DNA of 64,000 nt from Chloroflexota bacterium (lineage in GTDB: Bacteria > Chloroflexota > Anaerolineae > Aggregatilineales > J027). The stretch lies in the NCBI GenBank assembly GCA_024434115.1, contig QMIT01000015.1:1-64000 (forward strand), in the 5' to 3' direction. Positions within the stretch are counted from its first letter, which is position 1, and every line of letters starts with the position of its first letter. The notes beneath the pieces were generated by a model. That model worked only from the letters and a program-made list of their open reading frames with translations. It did no database searches and was not told where the DNA came from. The position numbers and the translations under genes are program-made. Positions 36,207-46,581 of this stretch are shown in pieces.

Positions 36207-36773
36207 ATGCCAGATAACACTGCGTTTGACGAAACCGACCTTATAAATCGCATCAAGCTACGCGATCAATCTGCCCTGTCCGAGCTATATCAACGCTTCG
36301 GCGGGTTGGTCTATGGCTTGGCAATGCGAGTATTGCAGAACGCAGGTTTCGCCGAAGAAGTGACCCAAGATATATTCCTCAAAATTTGGGATCAACCCGA
36401 TAGTTGGGATTCCACACGCGGCAAGCTGCTCAATTGGCTCATGACTGTTACTCGCTACACCGCCATTGATCGGCTTCGCAAAGAACAGCGCCGTCCATCA
36501 TGGTCAGCGATAGATATTGAAGATGTGTTGAATATGAGCAGCAAACATGGCCTATTGGATGAACAAGACACCATGCTGCTGCGCACATTAATTCAACAAT
36601 TGCCGCCGAACCAAACCGAGGCTATCGAACTCGCGTTTTTTGGGGGCATGTCTCACAGTGAAATCGCAGCCCAGCTTAATCTACCGCTCGGCACGGTCAA
36701 AACACGGCTGAGGCTTGGTTTGGAGAAATTAAAAACGATGTGGCTCGAAGCAATCGGTCAGCCAAATGAATAA
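36207..36773 (+). CDS. ECF-type RNA polymerase sigma factor
   Basis: 188 residues with sigma region 2 (about 25-90: LSELYQRFGGLVYGLAMRVL, AEEVTQDIFLKIW) and region 4 (about 125-180: LPPNQTEAIELAFFGGMSHSEIA, LNLPLGTVKTRLRLGLEKL, the helix-turn-helix). Region 3 is absent, as in ECF factors. An RskA-like anti-sigma gene follows 82 nt later. ATG 36207 has only a weak ribosome site. The likely regulon includes the adjacent secreted modular protein, by position only. Confidence 0.92.
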   Translation: MPDNTAFDETDLINRIKLRDQSALSELYQRFGGLVYGLAMRVLQNAGFAEEVTQDIFLKIWDQPDSWDSTRGKLLNWLMTVTRYTAIDRLRKEQRRPSWSAIDIEDVLNMSSKHGLLDEQDTMLLRTLIQQLPPNQTEAIELAFFGGMSHSEIAAQLNLPLGTVKTRLRLGLEKLKTMWLEAIGQPNE

Positions 36774-36855
36774 TGTGTAAATTCTTGACGGGCTGACATC
36801 TGATTAAAGCATTAAAAACGTATTCTATATATGATGAGTTGTAATGTAGTTGGCG

Positions 36856-37665
36856 ATGGATACAAACGATAGCAGACTCAACAGCATAAATTCAGCGTGC
36901 GACACACTCCGCGAATTACTGCCTGCCTATAGCATTGGGGCAACCGATGAGGCAGAAACCCGCCTAGTGGAATCGTTGCTGGATGAATGCCCGGAAGTCG
37001 CCGCCGAGTTGCCAGATTTTATGCGTTTGGCAGGTGCAATTACCTACACCGCACCACCGATAACACCCCCTGCCGCTTTGCATGACAAATTAATGACTGC
37101 GGTGGCCCAACGTCAATCATCCCCAGTGCCTGCCTCTGTTCCAAAGGCCTCAGTGCGTTGGCTGACCCCCACCCTCGCCCGTTTCACATTGGCAGCAGCA
37201 GCGCTCTTGCTGGTCATCAATATGGTCTTAATTACCCGTCTGTTTAATCTCAGCGATGAACAGCAGCAGCAAGAAACCAGAATTGACGAACTGAGCGATC
37301 AGTTAACACGGCAAAATCAATTCTTCGCCGCCCTAGCCAGCGGAGAAGCCAGTCGCATCAATTTGGAATCCTCTACAGGTGAGTCATTGGCATCCGTTAT
37401 TTGGACACCTGCCAGTAACAGTGCATTGCTGGTATCCAATAATCTCCCGGCCTTAGCATCGGATCGTGCCTATCAATTGTGGTTTATTCGTGACAATCAA
37501 CCCATCAGTGGCGGCGTCTTTCGTGTGGATGAACAGGGGCAGGGCACATTCATCTTTGAGATTCCGGCTCCATTAAATGAATACGACGCGCTCGGTATTT
37601 CTGACGAACCCATGACCGGTAGTGAAGTCCCTTCGACAAATCCTATCGCGCTTGGTGGTGCTTGA
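36856..37665 (+). CDS. Membrane anti-sigma factor (RskA-like)
   Basis: About 269 residues. A cytoplasmic anti-sigma N-terminal part (about 1-100, RELLPAYSIGATDEAE) lacks the zinc-binding HxxxCxxC. One membrane helix follows (about 112-135, LARFTLAAAALLLVINMVLI), then a coiled coil (EQQQQETRIDELSDQL) and an RskA extracytoplasmic domain with YQLWFIRDNQPISGGVF and the LGISDEP ending typical of RskA. It would hold the sigma factor at the membrane and release it after proteolysis. ATG 36856 is chosen over TTG 36850. Confidence 0.87.
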   Translation: MDTNDSRLNSINSACDTLRELLPAYSIGATDEAETRLVESLLDECPEVAAELPDFMRLAGAITYTAPPITPPAALHDKLMTAVAQRQSSPVPASVPKASVRWLTPTLARFTLAAAALLLVINMVLITRLFNLSDEQQQQETRIDELSDQLTRQNQFFAALASGEASRINLESSTGESLASVIWTPASNSALLVSNNLPALASDRAYQLWFIRDNQPISGGVFRVDEQGQGTFIFEIPAPLNEYDALGISDEPMTGSEVPSTNPIALGGA

Positions 37666-38164
37666 TACTCCCAAGCATTGTCAGAATTCATTTACAATAT
37701 TCACGTATTAATCCTCAAATTGGCCTAGAATCCTCTACCTGACTCAACAAAATGCCCATTTTTCAGCCTCAATCCAGCTATTAGCCGCCCACGTTGATGG
37801 GGTTTTTTTGTCTGTATCGTTATTGGATTTATGTTAGCACGATAACTTAATTCGACCATTCCCCCTAATCCCACACTTGCATTGAGAACACGTCATCTCA
37901 ATTGGTTCATCTCAACGATTGTACTCTTAATTCAAGACAAATCTTTACAAAAGTTGGAATTGCGCTTCTTTACGAATTTACGCAATTCATTTATTCTTTC
38001 TTTAGTCTTCAGAAATTTTTCATAATTTCTTAAGGCTCATTGCCGAAGAAAAACCGCTTTCCAATGCGGTTCCACAGAAAAAGCGAGGACGTATGGTTCG
38101 TGAATTTCGTAAAATAACGATTAAGAAACAGTCCCCGCTCAATTCTGTCAAGGAGCGTGTATCA
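37666..38164. promoter_or_regulatory. Regulatory gap upstream of the large secreted protein gene
   Basis: About 430-500 nt with no ORF, AT-rich from 37800 on. It holds a terminator candidate (37788-37809), a TTGAGA/TCTCAA dyad (37881-37902) with a further CATCTCAA copy at 37908, an 8-bp inverted repeat GAATTGCG/CGCAATTC (37957-37964, 37981-37988) and a 6-bp hairpin AACCGC/GCGGTT (38052-38071) in the presumed leader. These suggest a tightly controlled promoter. Confidence 0.55.
37788..37809 (+). terminator. Weak-stem terminator candidate after anti-sigma gene
   Basis: CCCA and TGGG frame a 6-nt loop, and seven T follow (37803-37809). The stem is short, but the T-run is good and it lies 120 nt after the anti-sigma stop. 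Confidence 0.45.
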
Positions 38165-41100
38165 ATGTTTCAATCTCTAGTATCCCGTCGTTTGTCTCTA
38201 TTCTTTGTCTTAATGTTTGCATCCCTATCGCTATTCGTGTCACCCGATTCTGTCCAACCTGCCAATGCCAGCGGACGTATATTGTGTGTCAAAACCGATG
38301 CGTGGGCAGTCGGCGACGTAGTGACGGTAGTCGCCTATTCCGGTGTGCTCAATGATCCCTATTTGTGCGAAGCGCCGGGGGTTATGGAATATGTGGATGT
38401 TAACACCATAGACCCCAACTCCATCAATTTTGCAGGGGCACTGCCTCTGAATATGGTTATTTATGATGTCAACAATGACATCGCAGGCGACCTCGTGATG
38501 CAGTATCGCCTCCAAGATATTCAAGAAATTAGTCAATATGATTGGTGGGGTGCCTTCTTGGGAACCACCGTCACAGGCGATCAATTGTATGGGCCAGATA
38601 TGGTCGAATTTGTTTCGATACTGCCCATTCCCCCTGCCCCACCGAATCAGCCACCCACCATTGTGACCCAACCACCCGTCGTGGTGACTCAACCTCCAGT
38701 GGTAACGCAGCCACCCAGTAACCTCCCATTGGTGGTCAGTTTTGTGCGTCCGGTGATTGAGGGAGAACCCGTCGTTGACATTAACCAAACAGCTTTTCAG
38801 GTTGCGGCCTTAGACCCAAATGTCGGGAGTGCTGATGGCAGTGGTATCGCGCAGGTCAATTTCCAAGTGGTCGGCCCATCCGGGTTGGTTGTGTTCAGCA
38901 GCAGCGAATCGAATGCCATCTATTGCGCATTTACCGATCAAAATGGTCTTTGTCTGCCCATGTCAGCCGATATGTTTGCCAGCCTAACCCCCGGTACCTA
39001 CACCGTGATGGCACAGGCAGTGGCGTTTAATGGAACCGCTTCGGCTTGGGTGAATCGCACATTTATCATCAACAGTGCAACCCCCTTGCCTCCAAGCAAT
39101 GGAACGCCCCCACCTGTTACGCAGCCCCCCACACAGCCGGGTCAAATTTTGCCTGTGGTGACATTTGTGCAGCCTGTCAGTGAAGGGCAAACCATCATTG
39201 CCATCGCACAGACTAATTTCCAAGTGATTGCATTTGATCCACTTGTTGGCTCAACCAACGGCAGCGGTATCAGCCAAGTCAGCTTTGAACTATATGGGCC
39301 AAATGGGGCGTCGGTTTATCAACACACCGAGAGTGACCCCATTTATTGTGCCTATATGGATCAAAATGGGGCGTGCCTACCGATGCCGAGTGATGCCTAT
39401 GCCCTCATGACCAATGGCGTTTATACGCTCAAGGTGCAAGCTGTTGGCAGTAATGGTCAGCTTTCAGGCTGGATAAGCCGTACCTTCAATTTCACTGGCG
39501 AGGCAACTCCTATCCCAACCACCCCTGCCCCAACGACACCCGCACCGACCACCCCTGCGCCAACCACACCCGCTCCCACAACACCTGTAGCGGCGGTCAA
39601 TGTGCAAATCGTAACTCCGGCAACAGATGGCGCTGTCTTTGCCAATCGTGACCAAACCCGTTTCCAAGCATCGGCTTTCGATAGCGCTGTCGGAACGCAG
39701 GATGGGTCAGGTATCGCCAGTATCTATTTTGAACTGGTAGATGCAACTGGCCGCGTCGTCCATACCCGTACTGAGGGCAGCCAACCCTACTGCGCTTTCA
39801 CCGATGCCAGCGGACGCTGTAAACCCATGCCAAGCAATCTCTATAGCAGATTAAAGGCTGGGGAATATACACTGCGTGTTCAAGCTACCTCGAATAACGG
39901 CCAAAAGTCGGCTTGGGCACAGCGCAAATTGATCTTGAGCAAGGGCGGTACTGTTACCCCAACACCGACGACGCCTGCCCCAACCACCCCTGCTCCAACG
40001 ACGCCAGCACCCACTACCCCTGCGCCGACTACACCAGTACCCCAACCGTTGTTCTTGAACATCGTCAGTCCAAGCAGCAGCAATCAGCCCATTACCAGTA
40101 TTTCACAGACCGGCTTCCAAGCCGTTGCTTATAATCCCGCCATCGGGACGCAGGATGGCGCGGGTGTGACCAATGTGGCGTTTGAAGTTTTGAATCCAGC
40201 GGGTCAGGTCATTCACTCAGTCACCGAAAGTTCAGCCGCGTTCTGTGTATTTACAGGCAATGTTCCTTGCAATGTCATGCCCGATAGACTGTACAATAGC
40301 CTCACAAACGGTACCTACACGCTACGCGCCCGTATGACCGCCCAAACAGGTGTTGTCACCGTATGGGTCACCAAGACCTTTGTCATCAATCGTGCTACAC
40401 CAACGGCAACCACACCAGCACCGACCACCCCGGCGCCCACAACACCCGCTCCTACAACACCAGCGCCGACCACCCCTGCACCCACTACTCCGGTGCCAAC
40501 AACACCAGTGCCGACCACGCCCGCCCCTACGACTCCGGCACCCACCACCCCTGCGCCAACGACACCAGCACCCATAGGGCGAACCTTCTATGTCGCACCA
40601 ACGGGTCAGGACAGCAATGCGGGTACTGAAAACGCGCCCTATCGCACCATTCAATATGCGGCGGGTCGTGCTCAACCCGGTGATACCATCATCGTTCGCG
40701 CTGGCACCTACTACGAAAAAATCACTCCTAATTCTGGGACAGCCAATGCGCCTGTCACGATCAAGGGCTACCCCGGCGAACGTCCACTCATTGACGGTGA
40801 CAACCGTGTTTACCGCAATATTGAGGCCATTGGCAAGAGTTATATCGTATTCGAAAATCTGCGCGTTGAAGAACCACTAGACGCATGGGCGCATATCGAG
40901 AATTCTGATCACATCACCCTTCAGAATATCGAATTCATGAATCCCACCTATCCGTCTGGTCTCCAGCGCAATTTCAATGGTGTCGCCCTGCGCTTCAGTT
41001 CTTATAACAAGATTCTGAACTCCCGTTTTGACCGCTGGGGTCGTTATCAGGGTGGCGACCAAGAAGGCAACCATATTGGGATCACGGGTGATATGAACCG

Positions 41101-42202
41101 AGGTGGATATAACCTCATCGAGGGGAACTACTTCACCTATGGCGCTCAAGGCAGCATCATTGTCAACGCGCCGTATAACATCATCCGCAACAACACCTTT
41201 GATAACGATTGGCAAAAGGGCATCTATCTGGGCTACTTTGTCAACCCCGGTGATGCGCCTGCCGGTACGATTTATCCAGCCTTTCGCAATCTGGTTGAAG
41301 GCAATACCTTCCTGCGCTCCAATAATTCCGAGGCCCAACACGGTGGCTTGGGGTACGAAGAAACCGCTGTCGCCACAATCTTCCGTCGCAATGTCATCCG
41401 CAACAGCGACCATGTCGGCCTGATTGTCACCGTATTTGGCAACTATGCCCCGATGGATTATGGCAACCACATCTTCCATAACACCATCGTGAACAACGGC
41501 CTTGATCGGTTTGAATGGATGGGTACCGGTATTTCAATTACCAATCACGGCTTGGGCACTGAACTGCACGATGATATTGTCAAGAACAACATCATCTATG
41601 GTAACTTGGCGGGTGCGGGTAACAATCCCTTCCAACTCACCATCGAAGTTTCCGGCAGCAGCAATCGTCCGCCCTTCGCTGGCATGATTGTGGCGGGCAA
41701 CCTGATCGAAAACCCACGCGCCAGCACCTGCCAGCAGAATTTGAACGCAGGCGGCAATGGGAATGGGGAATGCCCCATCTACGTCGCCGGGGTTGGTGAC
41801 GCCAATGCCGACTGGTTTAACACCCGCTATCCTCAAAATTTCTGGGGCAACAAAGAAGGCAACCCCAACTTCGTCGCGTATAACCCATCAGCCAATCAGT
41901 TTGACCTGCACCTGCAATCCAACTCCCCAGCCATTGACGCGGGGGTAAGCCTCACCGAAACCGTCAGTGCGGGTTCTGGTACGGTCATCCAAGTCAAGGA
42001 TGCGGGTTACTTCCATGCGGGCTACAACGGCATGATTGTGGCTGATTCTATCCGGGTCGGCAGTGAAACCGTGACGATTGTCAGCATCAACTACGATACC
42101 AATACCATCACAGTGAATCGCTCTATCTCATGGAGCGCCAATACCCCGGTTAACCTTCCCTTCAATGGAAATGGCCCCGACATCGGCGCTTTTGAACAGT
42201 AG
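38165..42202 (+). CDS. Very large secreted modular protein: four Cys-pair repeats, TTPAP linkers, C-terminal beta-helix
   Basis: 1345 residues from ATG 38165 (AAGGAG 9 nt upstream; ATG 38093 is a second possible start). A Sec signal peptide (to about residue 38, PANASG) precedes a unique N-domain and a Pro-rich stretch. Four repeats of about 115 residues follow (about 188-305, 330-442, 478-593, 628-743), each with DGSG(I/V), a FxxxxxxYCAF-like Cys, a second Cys near CxPM, and a closing GxYTLxxQA strand. Pro/Thr linkers (TTPAP units) separate them. Residues about 807-1345 are a DUF1565/beta-helix domain ending PDIGAFEQ, a paralogue of the lipoprotein at 3001-4767. Probably extracellular, binding or acting on polysaccharide. 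Confidence 0.88.
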   Translation: MFQSLVSRRLSLFFVLMFASLSLFVSPDSVQPANASGRILCVKTDAWAVGDVVTVVAYSGVLNDPYLCEAPGVMEYVDVNTIDPNSINFAGALPLNMVIYDVNNDIAGDLVMQYRLQDIQEISQYDWWGAFLGTTVTGDQLYGPDMVEFVSILPIPPAPPNQPPTIVTQPPVVVTQPPVVTQPPSNLPLVVSFVRPVIEGEPVVDINQTAFQVAALDPNVGSADGSGIAQVNFQVVGPSGLVVFSSSESNAIYCAFTDQNGLCLPMSADMFASLTPGTYTVMAQAVAFNGTASAWVNRTFIINSATPLPPSNGTPPPVTQPPTQPGQILPVVTFVQPVSEGQTIIAIAQTNFQVIAFDPLVGSTNGSGISQVSFELYGPNGASVYQHTESDPIYCAYMDQNGACLPMPSDAYALMTNGVYTLKVQAVGSNGQLSGWISRTFNFTGEATPIPTTPAPTTPAPTTPAPTTPAPTTPVAAVNVQIVTPATDGAVFANRDQTRFQASAFDSAVGTQDGSGIASIYFELVDATGRVVHTRTEGSQPYCAFTDASGRCKPMPSNLYSRLKAGEYTLRVQATSNNGQKSAWAQRKLILSKGGTVTPTPTTPAPTTPAPTTPAPTTPAPTTPVPQPLFLNIVSPSSSNQPITSISQTGFQAVAYNPAIGTQDGAGVTNVAFEVLNPAGQVIHSVTESSAAFCVFTGNVPCNVMPDRLYNSLTNGTYTLRARMTAQTGVVTVWVTKTFVINRATPTATTPAPTTPAPTTPAPTTPAPTTPAPTTPVPTTPVPTTPAPTTPAPTTPAPTTPAPIGRTFYVAPTGQDSNAGTENAPYRTIQYAAGRAQPGDTIIVRAGTYYEKITPNSGTANAPVTIKGYPGERPLIDGDNRVYRNIEAIGKSYIVFENLRVEEPLDAWAHIENSDHITLQNIEFMNPTYPSGLQRNFNGVALRFSSYNKILNSRFDRWGRYQGGDQEGNHIGITGDMNRGGYNLIEGNYFTYGAQGSIIVNAPYNIIRNNTFDNDWQKGIYLGYFVNPGDAPAGTIYPAFRNLVEGNTFLRSNNSEAQHGGLGYEETAVATIFRRNVIRNSDHVGLIVTVFGNYAPMDYGNHIFHNTIVNNGLDRFEWMGTGISITNHGLGTELHDDIVKNNIIYGNLAGAGNNPFQLTIEVSGSSNRPPFAGMIVAGNLIENPRASTCQQNLNAGGNGNGECPIYVAGVGDANADWFNTRYPQNFWGNKEGNPNFVAYNPSANQFDLHLQSNSPAIDAGVSLTETVSAGSGTVIQVKDAGYFHAGYNGMIVADSIRVGSETVTIVSINYDTNTITVNRSISWSANTPVNLPFNGNGPDIGAFEQ
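39500..40575 (+). repeat. TTPAP-coding degenerate repeat tracts (three)
   Basis: Short tandem tracts encoding Thr-Thr-Pro-Ala-Pro-type units lie at about 39520-39590, 39957-40035 and 40405-40570. Codons vary (ACC, ACG, ACA; CCT, CCC, CCA), so the DNA repeat is degenerate while the protein repeat is regular. They are linkers of the large secreted protein, not a mobile or CRISPR repeat. Confidence 0.85.
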
Positions 42203-42226
42203 TCCCTCGCTGTACCCCTCGGTTTT

Positions 42227-42266
42227 CCCCTCTCCTGACGGTTTGGAACGCCCGATAGGAGAGGGG
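42227..42266. terminator. 10-bp hairpin between convergent genes
   Basis: CCCCTCTCCT (42227-42236) and AGGAGAGGGG (42257-42266) are perfectly complementary with a 20-nt loop. It lies between two convergent stops, where a shared terminator is expected, but neither side has a T-run. Confidence 0.5.
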
Positions 42267-42272
42267 CAATCC

Positions 42273-43301
42273 TCACTCAATTTTTGGCCGCAAAAACAAA
42301 CACACCTCTTGACGATTACTCACCAATTGCCGCACCTGCATAATCTTGTAAGCGCGGCGCAAAATCCGAAATGAATGATCCATCAGCCGCCGCATATTGG
42401 GCTGGCGCAGCTTCAAGGTCATAATCCCAATACCATCCGGGTGTAAATGTTGGGCATAGCTGACCATCAAGCGACTGGAATCCTGTGCGTCCATGCGCAT
42501 ATCATTGACAATCACCTCAAACGGCCCTTCAGCAGACGGCAGATATTCTTCGGCGGTCATCCCACGATAAGCCACCAATGGGTCGTTGAGTAAATCGGGA
42601 TACATCTCGGTGGGGGCGACGGCGGTCACTTTTAATCCATGCTGGCGTAGCACCATCGTCCAAGCTCCCGGTGCGGCCCCCAAATCAAGCGCACTGTCCC
42701 CGGCTCGCAACCGAATACCAAAATCCGCCAATGCCTCCAACAGCTTATAACCAGCCCGATTGGGCATCTGAACGGCATAGGGACGCACCCCACCCGCATA
42801 GGGTGAGATATTTTGATTGGCCCATGAAACCCCAATAAACGCCTTCCATTTGGTGTTTTGCCGCGCAAGGGCCACCGATAGAATTTTGCTGGCAGATGTA
42901 GCCGTTTTACCATTGGATTGTTGGAGTCTCTGCAATAACGTATGGGCAGGCGACATCGAAATGGCGTCCGCGCCATTGACCATATCTGGCAAAATGCGGG
43001 CCTGAAGGATAGCGGTAGGATGGCGACATATCCATTTTTCAATGGTTTGCTCAGCTTGATGCAGCGCCACCGTTTGCTGAATAGGGGCCAGATGATGAAG
43101 GTAAATCGGCAGGCGATCTCGAAAGGGACGGGTAAACGGATCGAATGGGATAGGGGTTTGAATCAGCAGACAGCCGGGGCTAAGGGTGGCTAATACGACA
43201 ACAGATGGATGGTGACGACGAATTTCATTAACGGCGAGTTCAACAAAATGGGGTGAGCAGGTAAGTATTGAATGGTTCACGCTCCTCTTCTGGGGTGCCA
43301 C
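42273..43301 (-). CDS. RlmM/FtsJ-like rRNA 2'-O-methyltransferase
   Basis: 342 residues. The C-terminal RrmJ-type methyltransferase domain shows the SAM motif LDLGAAPGAWTMVL and the catalytic K-D-K-E set: Lys in NRAGYKLLEA, Asp in VNDMRMD, Lys in MTLKLRQ and Glu in RQEVCLFL. The N-terminal half may be a THUMP-like RNA-binding part. This layout matches RlmM, which methylates 23S rRNA, but other RNA targets are possible. The frame starts at GTG 43301; GTG 43280 is an alternative, with a GAGGAG site very close to it. Confidence 0.8.
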   Translation of the reverse strand: MAPQKRSVNHSILTCSPHFVELAVNEIRRHHPSVVVLATLSPGCLLIQTPIPFDPFTRPFRDRLPIYLHHLAPIQQTVALHQAEQTIEKWICRHPTAILQARILPDMVNGADAISMSPAHTLLQRLQQSNGKTATSASKILSVALARQNTKWKAFIGVSWANQNISPYAGGVRPYAVQMPNRAGYKLLEALADFGIRLRAGDSALDLGAAPGAWTMVLRQHGLKVTAVAPTEMYPDLLNDPLVAYRGMTAEEYLPSAEGPFEVIVNDMRMDAQDSSRLMVSYAQHLHPDGIGIMTLKLRQPNMRRLMDHSFRILRRAYKIMQVRQLVSNRQEVCLFLRPKIE

Positions 43302-43427
43302 AAATCCCCGCTTACGTGGCGCTTGAAATTTGAGTGATGGTTTAGATTATAGCGAGATTTTTATCTTCCGTACTGAAAAGAAAACCTACCCCATTAATTT
43401 TGAGGAGGGTATCCTAAATTCGCTCCA

Positions 43428-44384
43428 TTACAAGCCCGTTTCAATGGGGGTGTCGTCTTGATTCCCCCAATCTTCCCATGAGCCGTCATAAACGGCCACG
43501 TTTTTAAACCCCATCAAACGCATGGTGAAATAGGCGACTGATGCACGATGTCCGGTTTGACAATAGGTGACAATCATTTCCTTATTGGCTAAATCTAGCG
43601 ATTCATAGAGGGTCTCAAGATCGCCCTGCGACTTGAAATAGCCATTCTCCAAATTATTTGTCCAATTCATATTAAACGCGCCGGGAATATGCCCCCCATG
43701 TGTGGCGCGGACAGTTTCGCCAGAGAATTCTTCGGGGCTGCGGGCATCAATCAGTTGAATCTTCGGATCATCCAGATGGGCCAATACCCACTCGCGGTCA
43801 ACATTGTGTTCGGGCAGTGCTTCAACTTCATATTCCGTCGGTTCAATTTCAGATGCTTCCGTCTCTTGGGGCAGTTCCGCGCCATCCCATGCCTGCCAAC
43901 CACCATTCAGCAGTTTAATATCGGCATGTCCATAGGTATCCAGCGTCCAGAACATCAACGCCGCATCCAACAGGTTATTATCGTCATAAATCACGACGGT
44001 CATCTCCGGCGTCAATCCCCATTCGCCCAATAGTGCCGACATGGTTTCCGCGTCAGGGATTTGGGCCTTGATCCCGTCTACAGTTGCACGAACAGAGGCC
44101 ACTTCAATCTGTACCGCGCCGGGGATGTGCCCCAAGTTGTATTCGGCTTGTGGGCGCATATCTAAGACTGCCAGTAAGGGGTCGTCCAAATTTTCCGCCA
44201 GCCAATCAACCTCCGCCAGCAGTTCCGGGTTGCCATATTCATCTTCTGGCGTCCCGGTACTGGTGGGGTCCTGTGCCGTTACGGATGGCATATCTTTCAT
44301 ATCTAGCAGTGTGCCCCCGACCAGCGCCACTGCACAAAATAACGCCAGCCATATCCACAAAAATTTCAAATTCCCAGATTTCAT
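43428..44384 (-). CDS. Membrane-anchored tandem rhodanese (sulfurtransferase)
   Basis: 318 residues with an N-terminal membrane segment or signal (about 7-27) and two rhodanese domains. The second has the active loop CQTGHRAS, Cys275. In the first, the loop reads YDDNNLLDA and the Cys is replaced by Asp, the usual inactive state of tandem rhodaneses. It would transfer sulfane sulfur outside the cytoplasm, perhaps from thiosulfate. ATG 44384 overlaps the upstream histidine kinase stop as ATGA, so the two are translationally coupled. Confidence 0.88.
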   Translation of the reverse strand: MKSGNLKFLWIWLALFCAVALVGGTLLDMKDMPSVTAQDPTSTGTPEDEYGNPELLAEVDWLAENLDDPLLAVLDMRPQAEYNLGHIPGAVQIEVASVRATVDGIKAQIPDAETMSALLGEWGLTPEMTVVIYDDNNLLDAALMFWTLDTYGHADIKLLNGGWQAWDGAELPQETEASEIEPTEYEVEALPEHNVDREWVLAHLDDPKIQLIDARSPEEFSGETVRATHGGHIPGAFNMNWTNNLENGYFKSQGDLETLYESLDLANKEMIVTYCQTGHRASVAYFTMRLMGFKNVAVYDGSWEDWGNQDDTPIETGL

Positions 44385-46567
44385 TTTGATATTCCCTGTG
44401 TCAACGCCATAATGCGGTCAAAACGAAAATTCTCTACCATATGAGTCAGCATAGACGCCAAATGGGTATCTTGCGCCTCGATCTGTTGAATGAGCGCCAA
44501 TGTTTCTTCGGTGTCCGCCATACTTGCCGCATGATACAAATGCGCCACCCATTCCAGTGGCAGTGACCGCAATACATTCTGTGATAAATCCTGCGTGGAT
44601 TTCACATTGGATGGCGTCAACAACGGCTTCTTTTCTTCATAAATAAACTGTACACCCAAACGCTGCGCCAATTTTTCAAAGATGACCTCTTCCCGAAACG
44701 GCTTCCGAATAAAATCATCACAACCCTGTTCCAAAATCGTCATGCGCTCATGTTCAAAGACACTGGCGGTTAGGGCAATAATCAATGGCGATTGACCTTG
44801 TGTAGCCGCCTTGATTTGTTTAGTCGCCGTGTAGCCATCTAGTACAGGCATCCGCATATCCATAAATATCAAATGGGGTTGCCATGCCTCGGCAATCTCG
44901 ATGGCTTCTTGACCATTAGCGGCCTCCCGCAGTTCAAATCCCAATGGCTCAAGCAGTCGCAGCAGCAGCGCACGATTTTCCCAGCGGTCTTCGGCAATCA
45001 ATATCCGATAGGTCGGCTGTCCCGGTGTTAATCCAATGACGCGCTGAACAGTTGGCATATTACGGACATCGGCGGCAGGCGCAACTTTGGTGCGAACATC
45101 AAATACAAAGGTAGACCCCTTGCCCACCTCGCTCTTGACCTCAATATCACCCCCCATCATGCGCACATATTGACGGCTGATGGTGAGGCCCAAGCCCGTT
45201 CCCTCTTGTGATTGGATACCACTTTCGGATTGCACAAAGGCATCAAATAAATGAGGGATTTCATGGGCGGCAATTCCCGGCCCGGTATCCTCAATCCTGA
45301 AACGCAAACTGGCTTGTTCGCCCTCCACCGACGCCCGTTCTACCCAAAGTGTTACCCCGCCCTTTGGTGTAAATTTGATGGCGTTGCCCAACAGATTGAG
45401 CAGCACTTGGCGCAGTTTGCTTTCATCTCCTTGAATATACTGTGGCACATCCAGCGCCCGTTCCAACGTCAGCAGCAGGCCCTTATTTTCAGCCCGCACA
45501 TGCAGCAGTTCTTCAATCGTGTCCAATAAATTAAACAGATCAAAATTAGTGATATTGAGCGTCGTATGCCCGGCTTCAATCTTGGACATTTCCAGCACGT
45601 CATTAATCAGTTGCAAAAGATGTTCGCCGCTGCGCGAAATGACAGTGAGGTTTTCTTGTTGGGTCGTCGTCAGATTGGCGTCCCGCTCCATAAGTTGGGC
45701 AAACCCCAAAATCGCGTTCATCGGGGTACGCAGTTCATGGCTCATATTGGCGAGGAAGGTGCTCTTGGCAAGGTTGGCAGCTTCGGCCTCTTCTTTAGCC
45801 CGTTCCAATTCTTTCGTCCGCTGCGAAAGCTGTTGTGTGCGTGTTTCGACCAACTGCTCCAAATTGCCACGCGCCGCCCGCAATTTGCCATAGGTGCGCT
45901 TGAGGGTTTTTTCATTCTGCCACGCCGCAATTGCCACAATCCACCAGAAAAATATTGGCGCAATCGCAACATCTTGAACAAAAATCGGGCTGACAACAAA
46001 CGTAGCGACGGTATTTACGAGCGTCACCAAGAAACTTGCCCGATAGCCGATCAAAACACACGTCACAAGGGTCGAAATTCCCAACAAATATTCCAACGAC
46101 ATGATATTGACCTTCATATCGTCGGGAATATCTTCCCAATCCGAAACCAGCAGCAGCAGTATCCACAGACTCCATATCATCACGAGTTGACCATAGCTAA
46201 AAACATAAGTCGCCACTCGTGTAAAACCGCGTTTATTTAACATATAGCTAAGGCTGGCGTGCCCCAACAAAACCGCAAAAATACCCAAGTTGATAATGGC
46301 AGCTTGGGCAATTTCAATATCTGAGAAGCCTTCTGTTAAATATTGGCGTTGAAACCCTCCGGTGGTCAGCGACACCACAAAAAAAAGGGTGACAATAATA
46401 AACAAGAAAATAATAAGCAGCATCCACCCCCGGCTCAAAATATCAAGGGTGCTGGCTTTGCGTTCAAGATCAGTTTCAATTTCAAAGGGGTCTAAAAGGG
46501 AGGCTGTCTCCGGCGCAAGATTAAACCGCCGTTGCAAGCGTACTACTAAGGAACTATCTCCACCCAT
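44381..46567 (-). CDS. Hybrid sensor histidine kinase/response regulator
   Basis: 728 residues. A hydrophobic N-terminal sensor region (about 45-215, five to seven helices) leads to a coiled coil (225-268), HisKA with phosphoacceptor His277 in [10 protein letters not shown], HATPase_c with its G-box GTGLGLTIS, and a receiver near 510-625 with [11 protein letters not shown] and FIRKPF. About 85 residues follow the receiver and may be a phosphotransfer-like helical part, but no HPt His motif is clear. It sits after STAS and receiver genes and before the rhodanese. Confidence 0.9.
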   Translation of the reverse strand: MGGDSSLVVRLQRRFNLAPETASLLDPFEIETDLERKASTLDILSRGWMLLIIFLFIIVTLFFVVSLTTGGFQRQYLTEGFSDIEIAQAAIINLGIFAVLLGHASLSYMLNKRGFTRVATYVFSYGQLVMIWSLWILLLLVSDWEDIPDDMKVNIMSLEYLLGISTLVTCVLIGYRASFLVTLVNTVATFVVSPIFVQDVAIAPIFFWWIVAIAAWQNEKTLKRTYGKLRAARGNLEQLVETRTQQLSQRTKELERAKEEAEAANLAKSTFLANMSHELRTPMNAILGFAQLMERDANLTTTQQENLTVISRSGEHLLQLINDVLEMSKIEAGHTTLNITNFDLFNLLDTIEELLHVRAENKGLLLTLERALDVPQYIQGDESKLRQVLLNLLGNAIKFTPKGGVTLWVERASVEGEQASLRFRIEDTGPGIAAHEIPHLFDAFVQSESGIQSQEGTGLGLTISRQYVRMMGGDIEVKSEVGKGSTFVFDVRTKVAPAADVRNMPTVQRVIGLTPGQPTYRILIAEDRWENRALLLRLLEPLGFELREAANGQEAIEIAEAWQPHLIFMDMRMPVLDGYTATKQIKAATQGQSPLIIALTASVFEHERMTILEQGCDDFIRKPFREEVIFEKLAQRLGVQFIYEEKKPLLTPSNVKSTQDLSQNVLRSLPLEWVAHLYHAASMADTEETLALIQQIEAQDTHLASMLTHMVENFRFDRIMALTQGISK

Positions 46568-46581
46568 TGTTCGTGCCTCGC

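Noticed and set aside
38041..38092. A known riboswitch in the leader of the giant protein gene
   Set aside because: Only a 6-bp hairpin (38052-38071) is present; no conserved core of the c-di-GMP or other riboswitch classes I know could be matched.
39520..40570. Tandem short repeats that could suggest a CRISPR array
   Set aside because: The repeats are in-frame, degenerate at third codon positions and encode Pro/Thr linkers; there are no unique spacers of constant length and no cas genes.
39457..40575. Minus-strand ORFs rich in Gly-Val-Val-Gly-Ala-Gly repeats
   Set aside because: They are the antisense reading of the TTPAP-coding linkers of the large secreted protein and have no independent support.
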